From NCBI GenBank assembly GCA_033239125.1, contig BSWB01000003.1, positions 32,131,001 through 32,195,000 on the forward strand: 64,000 bases of DNA, written 5' to 3'. Numbering within the stretch: the stretch's first letter is position 1; the number at the start of each line of letters is the position of its first letter. The DNA is from Fagopyrum homotropicum (Eukaryota; Streptophyta; Magnoliopsida; Caryophyllales; Polygonaceae). Position numbers and translations under genes: made by a program. Shown piece by piece: positions 45,644 to 58,685 of the stretch. The notes beneath the pieces were generated by a model. The model was not told where the DNA came from and ran no database searches. It worked only from the letters and a program-made list of their open reading frames with translations.

Positions 45644-47769
45644 TGTAACACCGCAAATCCGCGGGACTTAGGATGTCACATTGGGCTAGGATCTCACAAT
45701 GGATCCTGACCCTAGCCTGACAACAAGTTCACTGGACCTTACAACATGGCACTGACAGATATAAAACAAATACATAAAACAGTATAAACTGTACGACCCA
45801 AAGTAAACAACAACATAGCCGAGTATATAAAACAACATTCTCACATAGGAGGTACAAAAGATCATCCTCACGCAGGAGGGGAAACACAACAACCCCAAAC
45901 CAACCACCTAATGTACGAGAGTTCTCGGCCTGTCACCCTGCCAGATCACCCAGTAGCGCCTAACCTGTAAACATCTACAACACGGTATGAAACCGTTAGC
46001 TAACCATACATATATGAGGTAATACATAAGCACAAGCACAATCATGAAAGATAAACACCTCAGCATGCTATCACACATTTACCCATTTATTATCTTTATA
46101 TTAGCCATTCACTCAAAAACCGTATATATATAGATAGATGAAAGTATATGACACGAGGACCGATACATCCCCGCCTCTGAGTATAATGTCCAGCTGTACG
46201 AGTATCGGTCACACAACCCGTGTACCCTATGGGAGTGGATTGCGCCCTTCTTGTAAACCAGTCTGGCCTGACATTAGAGAACCTCCCAGACTCCACGGCG
46301 GGATGAAAGGGAAAGGTTATCACAACCACGCAGTGGGGCAGTCAATAGAACATAGGTCGATAAAAACGACAACTCATGCTATCATAGCAAACATATAAAG
46401 CACACCACTCATGCAAACACCCAATATAGGGATGGTAGCTAAGTAAGTCCCACGGACTTACCTCAACCTCGTACAAACTCAACCACGATCACCTCTACAC
46501 TGGAGGGACAACATGGCCTATAAAAAGGCATAAAGAGATATATCAACCTCTATTCATCAAAGGGGTCACATCTACACCCAAAGGGATCCACAAGGATCAT
46601 ACTCAATCTATGAGCCTCACAACCAACTAAATCTCAATATCTCAACATATCTCACAATTCCTCAAATCTCAAGGTAGTATCTAATCAACATTCCTCAATC
46701 TCAATTTTAATCCTAATTTAATTAATTAACCTTTAATTAATTAATTAGATTTCGCCAGAATAACGTTTTGCCCGCAGGCAATTTCTAAACCTCCTGTCAT
46801 AAGATTTCATCAAACAAACTATCCATAATCACCAGAACAATATAACGACCATAATGGAATTTCTAATTATCCATTTTGACAAGTCTAAAGTCAATTTAGG
46901 CCAAATCGCAGTACAGAAAACGAATAAATTCATAACTTATTCGTTACTAACCCGATTGACGATCTGAAAGAAGATTCAGAATCACAGCGACACAGGCTAC
47001 GCATGGACAACATCAAATTCACCGGAATCTGAGCGACGGAACCTGCCTGGTGACATATATGCTCGACCAACCCTTCTTCTACTCGGAATTGCAAAAACTC
47101 GGCACCGATATGAAGAGAATGAAGAGAGGAATCCAGAAAGTCAAACGGATTTGAAATCGGATTAGAAACGGAGAGTAGATTTGAGTTTGAAGGTTGAGAG
47201 AAATCAGAGCTTTTACGAGAAAACGTGAAAGGAAATGAATTAATAAAGGATTTTCCGCTATTTATAGTGAAGACGATAATTATCCTTTAGTAAAGTCGAT
47301 AATTATCCTTTAACCGATCCAAAGGCGGGTCGAACCTCTTTCTCCAAACTTCTCGAGATTGGAACATCAAATCTGGAATATTGTAGGGATAATTATTCCA
47401 CAACTGCCTCGGAAAACGTGTATTTCTAAGCCGTCTTTCTTAGCTGTTAAGAAACGAAATAGCGATTCTTTTGGCTGTTTTGCCTCTCCATGTTATTTCA
47501 TATCTAAGACATATCCGATGTCCTGATCATTTCTCTCAACTGCATTTTTATTAATTGGAGCTCCCAAATGCTCCAAATAACACCGGAGGGTAAAAATAAT
47601 TACCCGGGGGAAAAAGTAAAAATTTCCCCAAACGTCCAAAATTACGCGAGGAACATAACGGTGGGACTCATACTCCTCACTTGCGAAACCTTCGCGAGTT
47701 ATATGTAAATTACTATCAACGATTAAGTTAATAAACATTAGTTAGAATTCGGAAATCCTAGCTATTACA
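45644..47769 (-). repeat. 3' LTR of the inner Ty3 element
   Basis: 2,126 bp, TGTAACACC to CTATTACA on the plus strand. Hairpin/splice-donor motif at 46438-46463. A TA run near 46125 is shorter than in its partner. Confidence 0.95.
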
Positions 47770-47808
47770 TCACACACCCCTTAAAAAAAAAGTTTCGTCC
47801 CGAAACTT
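47770..47808 (-). other. Polypurine tract of the inner element
   Basis: On the minus strand, GGGACGAAACTT followed by a T-run and AAGGGGTGTG sits immediately before the 3' LTR. The outer element has the same arrangement before its own 3' LTR. Confidence 0.8.
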
Positions 47809-50800
47809 GAACAATTCCCAAATCCTCTCGGACCCATACGCCGAGGTATAACTCTCACTCTTTCTATCGGAGGTATCACATCTCCGTTCAAAAGATCACA
47901 ACCTATAACAATCTATAACCTCAAGTATAAACATGGAGGAATCATCACTCCAGGAAACAGGGCCATAACGCTACCCAAAGGCGTAGAGGAATCCCGTCTC
48001 TCGCCATACCACATCACAAGGCATAGAGGAAGCTCATCTCTAGCCAAAACATATCACATGCATAGAGGAAATACGTCTCTAGCCAACCCATAAACATATA
48101 TATCGCATGGAGGAATCACATCTCCACTGAACTATGTCCATCAAGGTAGCATGGAGGAAAGAACCATCTCCAGCTGAATCCTAATCCCACTCAAATAGCG
48201 TGGAGGAAAGAACCATCTCCAGCTATAAATATAATCTTACCATGGAGGAAGTAATCATCTCCAACTATAGCATACATCACGCTAGCACATCAAGATCTAC
48301 TAAGATCATAAATCACATCACAACTAGCATGAAATAACACATCAAGGCATATAAGCACATAAGCACAACATTCATCAAGATAGCACTAAGATCTACTCAT
48401 GCTCCCACAAATGGGTCTGTCCCAACATATACTCTGGATAGTTCCTCAGGACACTATCCTCAGTCTCTCACATAGCCTCTTCAGGTCTTCATCTCGACCA
48501 TTATATCCTCAAGATGGGAATGTCTTTCAAATGCAAGCGTTTCATATCTTATTCCAAGAATGTAATTAGATGCTCAACAACGATGTGGTTCAACTTAACC
48601 ACTAGATCATTATAACTCACAAAGTGTTTCCAACCTGGTATATACTTTCTCAGTTGAGACACATGAACACTGGGTGAACATCCACCAACTTCAGAGTGAA
48701 AGCTAAACATCATGTTGCCTTCACAAAACTGATCAAGATCTCAAGTAACCGACATATTGGAAACTCAGTTCCCCTTTCCATAATACACAACAAACGTCTC
48801 ACAACTGAGATACCTCCAGCCGGACATGAACTCTCACTTGAACTTTAGAGGTTAACACCTCTTGTCTACTAACACAATCTGGCGACTATGTAGAGCCAAC
48901 ACTCTTCCTTTAATCATCGTTACTCGAACTATAAAATCCTGAGTCTGGTCATGTATTATTTCCACTACTACTGCTAGATCACTTCTAGCATAAGGATATA
49001 CGACATCTATGTCTATATATTGCCTCATAGGGCCATCCCAGAAAGATGCACGTCCTTCATTGTTATATAATAAAATCAGTAATGGAAGGTAATATAACTA
49101 TCCACGTTTCCCATTCAACTTACAATTCATAATAGATCTTTAAGATCTAGATGATCCTCTCTAACTGACCATCTGTTAGAGGGTGAAGTGCAGTCATGAG
49201 GTACAGACTCATCCCCAAAGCAGTCTGAATCTGCTGCCTAAAATATCAAAGTAAAAACATCCATCTCGATCAGAAATGATCGTTCTCGGTATACCATGGA
49301 GTCTCACTATTTGTCTAGTGTACTCCTCAGCCAATTCATTCACTAGCCACGTCCTTCTGATAGAAATGAAACGTGCCGGTTTCATTAATTTGTTACCAAC
49401 AATCCAGATAACATAAATCTTCTACTGGGTCATAATCCCATAACAAAGTCCATAGAGATGTCCTCCCAAATTCTACTACTACACTGTTAGTGGGTGGGGC
49501 TTATATCTAGATCGGAAATACTCTATCTGGACCTGCTGACAGGTCACACACTATATCACAAATCTGGTTATATCGGCTTCATACAATATAATCGTCTCAT
49601 CTCGTGGTACATCTTACTCGTACCTGAATGTACCGAATAAGGCGTACAATGGGTATACGTAATATTCTGTCTCCATCTGCATCAGCAGGAACACAAAAGC
49701 GGTCTTCATCAGTCCATCTACTCCCATGGAAAACTATGGTGCCTCAGTACGAGACATCCTTTCTCTAAACCTTGTCAAGGCCGGGCATATCTCCTGCTTT
49801 TGTTGGACCTCATCCAACAGATCAGGTAGAACCTCTGAGGTATAACTAGGTATCCTCATCAAGGAACTGATTGTCCAACTCTAGCCAAGCTAGATCTCTC
49901 TGAAGCTGAGGCTGAACTATCAGTCTCACAATCATCTTCTCTTGGAGCGTCTTTCCATTCAAGTTATCGGCGACAACATTCAACTTCTCTGAATGATATT
50001 GAATCTTCAAGTCAAAGTCTTGATCAACTTAAACTCTTAACACTAGAGGTTATTCAACCCCTATTGCATAAAATATACTTCAGATTTCTATGATCTATAG
50101 AAATCTGACATGAAGATCACACCGGTACGGTCTTCAAAACTTAAAGGCTTGAACTACCACTACTAACTCTAAATCATGAATCGGGTAGTTCTCATCATAC
50201 GTTCTCAACTGTAAATACACATATCAATAACCCTACTCCTCTGTAGTAATACACATCTCAGACTTAGCTGGGATGTATCACCGTAAATCACGGAATCCCA
50301 AAAATCTTCTAACTACAACAAAATGGAAGTAGAGGTCAAATGCCTCCTCAACTCTTCAAAACATAGACACACTGCTTTCATCACGTAGTTATGGTGGTCT
50401 TCTCAAAAGACTCGCAAATGAATATGTAATCATATAAAATCCTTCCTCAAAGCATTGGTTGCAATCGGCTGAGCCGAGAAAACTACGTATTCCTTAATGT
50501 TCATCAGTATCTCCCATGTTACAACATACTTAATTCTCGCCAGGTCAACCATGATCCCACTGGCGGAGACAACATGGCCTAAAAAGGCTACCACTGGCAT
50601 CTCAACTTACACTTAGAGAGCGTAGAATACATCCCTCTATCTCTCGAAATCTGCAGAACGGTCCTCAGACGGTCGGTCTACTATTCTCTGCTATGAGAGT
50701 ATACCGACATGTCATCCATGAAGTCCACCACCAACTAATCAAGGAAGTCGATGAAGATACTATTCTCAACTACATAAAAACTACTAAAACATTTGTCAAC

Positions 50801-51700
50801 CCAAATGACATCACTACAAACTCGTAGTGTCCATAACGGGTATGGGATGCTATCTCATACACATGCTGCTCTCTCATCCATGACTAGGGATATCTTGAGC
50901 ACAAAGGAATCCTGAAAACACCATTGCTTCTTGAAGGTAACTCATCAGGTCGTCAATACAGAACATGGAACCCACTAGGGTAAACCCGTTTCGATCAACT
51001 TTTCAAGTTATCAGTACAATATCTCAACAAGCACCATATAGTGTGGCTTTCCCATTCAATCTTGTATCATAGTTCAACTCGATAACAATGTCCACACTCC
51101 GCTGAGGTGGAAACTAGACGGTTCAGTAACACGTCTATAAACTCATAAACAACTGGAATACCTTCCATTGTTGGACTATCTCGCTCCTTCATGGTATAAA
51201 ACTAGAAGGCGTCACATCCCTGTGCTATCATCTCGCTGCTCGTACAGTCCTGATGACAAACCCGTCTCTTCAAAGGTCTTAACCTTAGAAGACCTCTAAT
51301 TACCATCTCAGTAAAGACTATAATAGCCTTACTATTAATATCTAACACCGCATGATATCTATTAATACAATCCATACACATAATGACTTCCTCATGAACC
51401 TACGGCATGACAAAGAAGTCTACAAGTCATACACAAGTCCCGAATAAGGGAACAAACACATATCTCGCGGTACCTCAGACCCCTAACTGGTAATCTTGTA
51501 AAGGAAAGTCCACCTTCTACTATATATCAAAGATCAACCATTAATGCATGCATCGAAAGACAAGAAGTGCATAGCACTCATAACAAACAAAACTCCACTA
51601 GGTAAACCATTAACGAGAATGGTACCTGTAACAACTAACTCCCGTAGCTCCACTACATATCATCACTTGATCTCGGATCTATGCTCCTCAAGTATCACTG
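47809..51700 (-). pseudogene. Decayed pol of the inner element (reverse transcriptase, integrase)
   Basis: Short frames on the minus strand carry recognisable blocks in order. Reverse transcriptase: VDIVIELNYDT near 51075, IDDLMSYLQEAMVFSGF near 50930, RYGHYEFVVMSFGLTN near 50820 and MDDMSVYS near 50710, where the family has IDD. Integrase: CVTCQQVQIEYFR near 49530, EDISMDFVMGL near 49450, HGIPRTIISDRDG near 49285 and HPLTDGQLER near 49170. Many stops and frame changes lie between the blocks, and no frame exceeds about 80 codons in the whole pol region. Confidence 0.85.
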
Positions 51701-51758
51701 AGGTCCTCACTATAGCCTCCACTTCCACTCTTTCAACACCGGAAAGAGGAAGGTCTTG

Positions 51759-52600
51759 CTAGGAAGAAACACTACCTTGCTGACAGAAAGGGGCCAGATG
51801 GCCTAGTTTACCACAGATGAAACAAGCTATCGGTGCCAAAGGGCACTCAGAACGCAAATGATCTGGATAGCCACAATTGTAACATAATTGTCTCATTCTT
51901 GCAACTTGTGCAACTGAAGGGTAACTCGATCTTCGTCGTCCACCTTGAATGATCGAGAGGGAACTTGTAAAGGCAAAACCTTGCCCTGTCGACAAAACTT
52001 CGCTCTATGCCCTGCTTTACCACACGTAAAGCATATGATGGGAGCCTTTGGGCACACAACTCGCCAGTGTCCCATCTTCCACGCAATTAAAACACTATAG
52101 TTCCTTGCCAGTCATCTTCATGGCCAAAGGATCACTAGATTGTCCTGATATCGGACTTGGTTCCCCATTCATCATCTTTGCTTCCCCAGTAACTGATTCA
52201 GTCCATTGCTTCTTTCCGGATCCAGAAGCTTCAGTTGATCTCACAATTGTTGGTAAATCCGGTGTGGATCTACCTGCTATCACCGCTTCATATACTTGTT
52301 ACATATATTCTCGAAACTCGGATCTACTCATGGAGACACGATCAGCCTCTTCAAACTCGTTCTCTGCCATAGGCAAAACAACATCGGAAACTGGTCCCTA
52401 ACTTATCACCACTGGAGGAAGAGGGGGGGTGTACCCCTACCTCATCCCACTACAGATACTACTATAGTCTGAGTCATCTGTAGGATATACGCACCTAATC
52501 TTATAAGGCTATATATATGCCATAGGTATCGATATGTATATAATAAATCCACATAATCCATAGTACACACAGATATATATACATATCTACGCTACAGAGA
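51759..52600 (-). pseudogene. Decayed gag of the inner element, with CCHC zinc knuckles
   Basis: Frames at 51995-51759 and 52075-51893 encode CCHC-type knuckles: CYNCGYPDHLRSEC, then CFICGKLGHLAPFC, and in the other frame CFTCGKAGHRAKFC. The knuckle array is split between frames by a frameshift near 51950. The upstream part toward the primer site is broken as well. Confidence 0.8.
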
Positions 52601-52751
52601 TCCATGGCAGAGGTGACGACTTCTCGTACATTCTATCCCAAAACCACACTTAAAACCAAAATCTTTGAAAACGTCAGATCCCATGTGGGCTCTGTTTTTT
52701 TTACCTATCAAACCTCGTTGTAGGTAGCAAGTGCCATTGTTGTCAACCTGG

Positions 52752-52763
52752 GCTCTGATACCA
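52752..52763 (-). other. Primer-binding site of the inner element
   Basis: The plus strand reads GCTCTGATACCA, the complement of TGGTATCAGAGC, four bases from the start of the 5' LTR. Confidence 0.9.
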
Positions 52764-52767
52764 ACTC

Positions 52768-54905
52768 TGTAACACCCCAAATCCGCGGGACTCGGGATGT
52801 CACATTGGGCTAGGATCTCACAATGGATCCTGACCCTAGCCTGACAACAAGTTCACTGGACCTTACAACATGGCACTGACAGATATAAAACAAATACATA
52901 AAACAGTATAAACTGTACGACCCAAAGTAAACAACAACATAGCCGAGTATATAAAACAACATTCTCACATAGGAGGTACAAAAGATCATCCTCACGCAGG
53001 AGGGGAAACACAACAACTCCAAACCAACCACCTAATGTACGAGAGTCCTCGGCCTGTCACCCTGCCAGATCACCCAGTAGCGCCTAACCTGTAAACATCT
53101 ACAACACGGTATGAAACCGTTAGCTAACCATACATATATGAGGTAATGCATAAGCACAAGCACAATCATGAAAGATAAACACCTCAGCATGCTATCACAC
53201 ATTTACCCATTTATTATCTTTATATTAGCCATTCACTCAAAAACCGTATATATATATATATATATATATAGATGAAAGTATGTGACACGAGGACCGATAC
53301 ATCCCCGCCTCTGAGTACAATGTCCAGCTGTACGAGTATCGGTCACACAACCCGTGTACCCTATGGGAGTGGATTGCGCCCTTCTTGTAAACTAGTTTGG
53401 CCTGACATCAGAGAACCTCCCAGACTCCACGGCGGGATGAAAGGGAAAGGTTATCACAGGCACGCAGTGAGGCAGTCAATAGAACATAGGTCGATAAAAA
53501 CGACAACTCATGCTATCATAGCAAACATATAAAGCACACACCACTCATGCAAACACCCAATATAGGGATGGTAGCTAAGTAAGTCCCACGGACTTACCTC
53601 AACCTCGTACAAACTCAACCACGATCACCTCTACACTGGAGGGACAACATGGCCTATAAAAAGGCATAAAGAGATATATCAACCTCTATTCATCAAAGGG
53701 GACACATCTACACCCAAAGGGATCCACAAGGATCATACTCAATCTATGAGCCTCACAACCAACTAAACCTCAATATCTCAACATATCTCACAATTCCTCA
53801 AATCTCAAGGTAGTATCTAATCAACATTCCTCAATCTCAATTTTAATCCTAATTTAATTAATTAACCTTTAATTAATTAATTAGATTTCGCCAGAATAAC
53901 GTTTTGCCCGTAGGCAATTTCTAAACCTCCTGTCATCAGATTTCATCAAACAAACTATCCATAATCACCAGAACAATATAACGACCATAATGGAATTTCT
54001 AATTATCCATTTTGACAAGCCTAAAGTCAATTTAGGCCAAATCGCAGTACAAAAAACGAATAAATTCATAACTTATTCATTACTAACCCGATTGACGATC
54101 TGAAAGAAGATTCAGAATCACAGCGACACAGGCTACGCATGGACAACATCAAATTCACCGGAATATGAGAGACGGAACCTGCCTGGTGACATATATGCTC
54201 GACCAACCCTTCTTCTACTCGGAATTGCAGAAACTCGGCACCGATATGAAGAGAATGAAGAGTGGAATCCAGAAAGTCAAACGGATTTGAAATCGGATTA
54301 GAAACGGAGAGTAGATCTGAGTTTGAAGGTTGAGAGAAATTAGAGCTTTTACGAGAAAACGTGAAAGGAAATGAATTAATAAAGGATTTTCCGCTATTTA
54401 TAGTGAAGACGATAATTATCCTTTAGTAAAGTCGATAATTATCCTTTAACCGATCCAAAGGCGGGTCGAACCTCTTTCTCCAAACTTCTCGAGATTGGAA
54501 CATCAAATCTGGAATATTGTAGGGATAATTATTCCACAACTGCCTCGGAAAACGTGTATTCCTAAGCCGTCTTTCTTAGCCGTTAAGAAACGAAATAGCG
54601 ACTCTTTTGGCTGTTTTGCCTCTCCATGTTATTTCATATCTAAGACATATCCGATGTCCTGATCATTTCTCTCAACTGCATTTTTATTAATTGGAGCTCC
54701 CAAATGCTCCAAATAACACCGGAGGGTAAAAATAATTACCCGGGGGAAAAAGTAAAAATTTCCCCAAACGTCCAAAATTACGCGAGGAACATAACGGTGG
54801 GACTCATACTCCTCACTTGCGAAATCTTCGCGAGTTATATGTAAATTACTATCAACGATTAAGTTAATAAACATTAGTTAGAATTCGGAAATCCTAGCTA
54901 TTACA
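52768..54905 (-). repeat. 5' LTR of the inner Ty3 element
   Basis: 2,138 bp, a near-identical partner of 45644-47769. Hairpin/splice-donor motif at 53574-53599. The longer TA run near 53247 accounts for most of the length difference. Confidence 0.95.
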
Positions 54906-54910
54906 TATTT

Positions 54911-57900
54911 TATATCCTTTAGTCGTGATATCACGAAGCTATTATCGCCTCATGATAAATCAACCGCGGACTTGAAGAATCTCCAACATGAGGCAATGGA
55001 ATCGGACCTTGAATTGAGTATTATACTCGGGTAGGTTGCTTGGCGATCCTTACAAATTATCCAAAGAACAAGTGAGCAAGGAAGTAAAGTTGTGAAGATA
55101 ATTTTTACCACACGTACAATCAAATGAGGAAGAATTCCCGAGTCAACTCAGATTGAAGAAATAGAAGGTCATACAAGGGACTTGGTTGTATGAAGCCGAG
55201 AGATGAATTATAAGAACCATGCAAGAGACTGCAAGAGTGTGGAGTAGAGATAACAATATTGGAACGAGACAAGTAGAATTGAGTACAACCAAGATTGCGG
55301 AATCAAGGACATTACCATCGAGGCGGATGCCCCATAGACCATTATGGGCATTAGAAATCAGAAGAGACAGAGTGTCAATCTGGGTGTGATAATCTAAGGT
55401 GCACGGAATGAAGACCTACAATTGAGTGTAAAAGCGAAAAGGCAGACCCACAAATGTGGAAAGGTTTTGACCTCCTCGAAGATATAAGAAGTTGATATTA
55501 CCACTAACATCAGTGAAGAAAGGGGTATGGGAGAACGTCCTTGCTAGACTCGAGAATCCAGGGTAACCCGAATTATCACGGGATCTAAGCCATCAACACA
55601 GATGGTCCATACAAAAGGAACTGCAAGCGGATGATCATTACGGCTATAAGAATTTCAAAGACGCTTGCAAGCTATCGTGGAAACTTGAAACGACTATTTA
55701 TGCCAGATGAATGACACAATCGGACTAGAGAAATGGAGTTAGCCCATAAGAAGCGGAAGGGTGGGAGGTCTAACGAACTAAAGAAGTATAAAAGGGTTGT
55801 TGTGAGTAACTGTTTACCTACTAGCTAAGGAAATTTTGACAGATCACAATTAACACGGAATGGAGACTTATAACTTAATGTAAGAGCAAAAGGTAGGCTT
55901 CACAAGCCTGGAGACGTTTTGTCTTCTTCAAAGATAAGAATTCTAAGAGGAATCACAACGCCAATATCGAAAGGATCGAAGCCCTGTAACATAGTCAACA
56001 AAGATTTGGAAGGAAATATTACAAACAACGCCGATTAAGGAACCTGTGCTTGTGAGAATCGTGTGGTGGACTCAAGAGTCCAGGGAAAACCCCAATTATA
56101 ACAGAACATAGGTCATCAATACAAACGGTCCCTATAAAGGGACTACAATTGGGAGATAATTAAAAGTCAACGGAACTACAAGACGCTTACGATCTATCGT
56201 GGAGTGTTAGGAACGACTTTTGACGTCAGACGAATGGCACCATGAGACTTGAGAAGAGAGTTGTCCCAAAGGAAGCACAAGAGTGAAAGATAAGACGAAC
56301 TAAAGAAGGATAAAAGGATTAATCTAGTAAGTGATGTGCACCAAAAAGTTTAATACTAGTAGAGGTATGAAATTGAGATAAGTCAATTATAGACTGACCG
56401 ATGTCAACCAAGGACGTGCAAGTATTGTTTGGTATTGACGAGTTATGTGCCGTTAAGAAGAGATATTTGTGACGGTGGATCTATGAAGTAGCTTTACCGA
56501 CGCCTTAGAGGATTTCCTTAAGTAGGCAACAACAACCTTCTTGGATGAATTAAAGGTATAAAGAGAAACGTTTAAGGGTTACTTTTTGGCTAGTTAAGAT
56601 CAAACTCCAGTCAAGTCAGGGAGTTTGGATCCGTGGTAGAAGAATTAAGAAAGTAAGCGGAAGAAGATGTTTTTCAATCGTTGTTTTATTTTCTTAAGGC
56701 AAGTAAAGAAGGTATTTGGTACTTCATCCGTATAAGACTCATGGTGTAAGTGAAAGATAGAGTTTTGGGGTCAATCATTTTAGACTTACAGAAACGTCCT
56801 TATGATTAATGAGTGATAATAGAATTATCAGAGTAGCGCAGCGGAAGCGTGGTGGGTCCTAACTCATAGAGCAGGAAGCTCAATGGTACAGAGAAATAAC
56901 ATGTCAAGTTTGAAAGAATGATAGTTGGTGAAATGCATTCCGTTTGGAAGGAACACGAGCTAGGCTACACGGAGTGATTGAAAGTATTGTAGGGAACTGT
57001 ATCACCATCATGATAGACGGGAAAGTATGTGCATGTAGAGGTTATAGAAGGAGACTGGTACCCTATTATGGATTCAAGTGAATAATGATGGCTTGCCACA
57101 TGTTTTTAGATAACTAGTTTCGGAATCCAATACGTAAGGGAGTATTCTAGAGTGAGTTTTCTTGATGGATCGAGGAAAGATTTAACGATGTAATAAAAGT
57201 AATGTACAGGGTCTGCACTAGAAAGCTCAAAGTGAGTAACTACCATTCTCAGTCAAAGATACATAAGAAAGAGAAGCGACAGGAGTATACTTGCAACCCA
57301 TTAACCGTGCTTAAAGAAAGCATAATCTCGGAGTAGATTTTACGTGTAATGTTATATCGAAACGGATCCGAGTTGCGTTTTGAGTCAGAGGGATACTATC
57401 GGGCTGGTAACCATGGTGGATAAAAGAGTGCACTGCTGATGGTATGTTAACAATTATTGAGTAGTTATGATCAAATAACGGTGATATGAGATCACTTTGT
57501 GTCTAATACCGTCATTCTAGACACATTCTATGTCACTTAAGATCTTGGAAAATGCGTGAGAAGCCTAAGTTTGAGCTAACGATATGTTAGAGATCTATAA
57601 ATAATATAATAATGCCAAGTGAACAAAGAGGATGACCACTAGATTTGATTTTTATTTTTCTCGAGTGTTAGACCAGAAAAGGGTAAAGATGACGATTCCT
57701 TACCTGAGGAATAAGATGACTAAGTAATATTAAAAGACAAGACCAAGTGGGTCGTGATACGAAGAGTATTGGGCACTTGGCAAAGTGTTGGTGGATGTCC
57801 AAGACCTTTGAGCTGAGTGTGTAGTCAGAACCTTTTCAGAAGGCCCGAAGCAAGTGGTCTTAACGAAGGGAGGAAAGTTGTATAGATTATTCTCCGTAAG

Positions 57901-58500
57901 GTCATCAAAGGATTTGGAGGTGAGTTGCATAAGGCAACCACTTGAGGCTTTAAAGCGGTTTAGAAGGGATTAACAGAATAATATTCCTCACCCTATTGGA
58001 GAGTGTAACCCAGTTTTCCACAGATTCAGTTGGAGGGATACTTACTAAACAAGTGTTAGGACATCAGATTAGAGGGCCGGACAGTTGAGCCGGATGATAC
58101 CAGTGAGGTATCCGGTAACCACTCTAGAATGTGGTAGCAAGCGCTTGTGATGTAAGTACATGAAAAGATTCCGGAGTCGGTGATTTTATGAAAAGCCGAC
58201 GAGGCTACCTGAGATAGTGGGATAATATGAGACGTAACCATTAAGAGACCTACGCAGAGATAGTGTAACCTCGGGAACAACGAGTTAGGGCTTGGCCTTG
58301 TATTTGTGTGATATTGTTTGACTACGTGTTTATTTCATGCTTGAGTGCTTACTCAGTGATGTGTTTTTTTTCTAATTTGTAACTTATGATGTGAGGGGTA
58401 CTTGATGTGGAAACGATGAGACTTTTGTGTAGCGATGTGATACACCTGATTGGTGCCTTAAAGGTCGATCTTATGATTGTCTTACCCTAAGTTTTGGGAC
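54911..58500 (+). pseudogene. Decayed interior of the outer Ty3 element
   Basis: No frame exceeds 80 codons. Near 58155-58215 the plus strand carries the end of a Ty3 integrase: IPESVIL followed two residues later by KADEAT. Both tryptophan positions expected in this motif (after VIL and after EAT) read TGA. This fixes the orientation as plus and shows advanced decay. Other pol blocks were not recognised. Confidence 0.6.
55401..56340 (+). repeat. Diverged tandem duplication inside the outer element
   Basis: Unit 1 (55401-55815) and unit 2 (55854-56340) share ordered blocks: 'acggaatg(a/g)agac', 'ggtccatacaaaaggaact' versus 'ggtccctataaagggacta', 'aagacgctt', 'ctatcgtgga' and 'gacgaactaaagaag'. 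Unit 2 has an extra stretch of about 70 bp. Confidence 0.7.
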
Positions 58501-58685
58501 GAAACTTATTGTTAAGGGGGGATTAATGTAATACCCGGATATTTTTTACTTCCGGCTATTTCAAAAACAAATCAGAACTCAATCGTTTGGGACTTTTCCG
58601 GCGCTTTAGTTCTTTAGTATTGATTCCGATCTTATGTTGTCTTCTTTTAAGTTTCGGGACGAAACTTATTTTAAGGGGGAAATGA
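58462..58685 (+). repeat. Duplicated polypurine tract and LTR start
   Basis: A tract of the form GGGACGAAACTT, TTAAGGGGG, then TGTAATA occurs twice. The first is at 58497-58533, followed by about 120 bp resembling an LTR start. The second is at 58655-58692 and opens the actual 3' LTR. The spacing is 159 bp between the two TGTAATA starts. Confidence 0.8.

Larger units (their letters stand above)
45644..54905 (-). mobile_element. Inner Ty3/gypsy element nested in the outer one
   Basis: 9,262 bp on the minus strand. LTRs lie at 52768-54905 (5') and 45644-47769 (3'). The flanking 5-mers TATTT at 45639-45643 and 54906-54910 are identical, so both ends are exact. Order on the minus strand: LTR, primer site, gag with CCHC knuckles, reverse transcriptase, integrase, polypurine tract, LTR. 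RT before integrase is the Ty3/gypsy order. By eye I count about 31 substitutions and two small indels between the LTRs over about 2.13 kb, roughly 98.5% identity. Confidence 0.95.
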
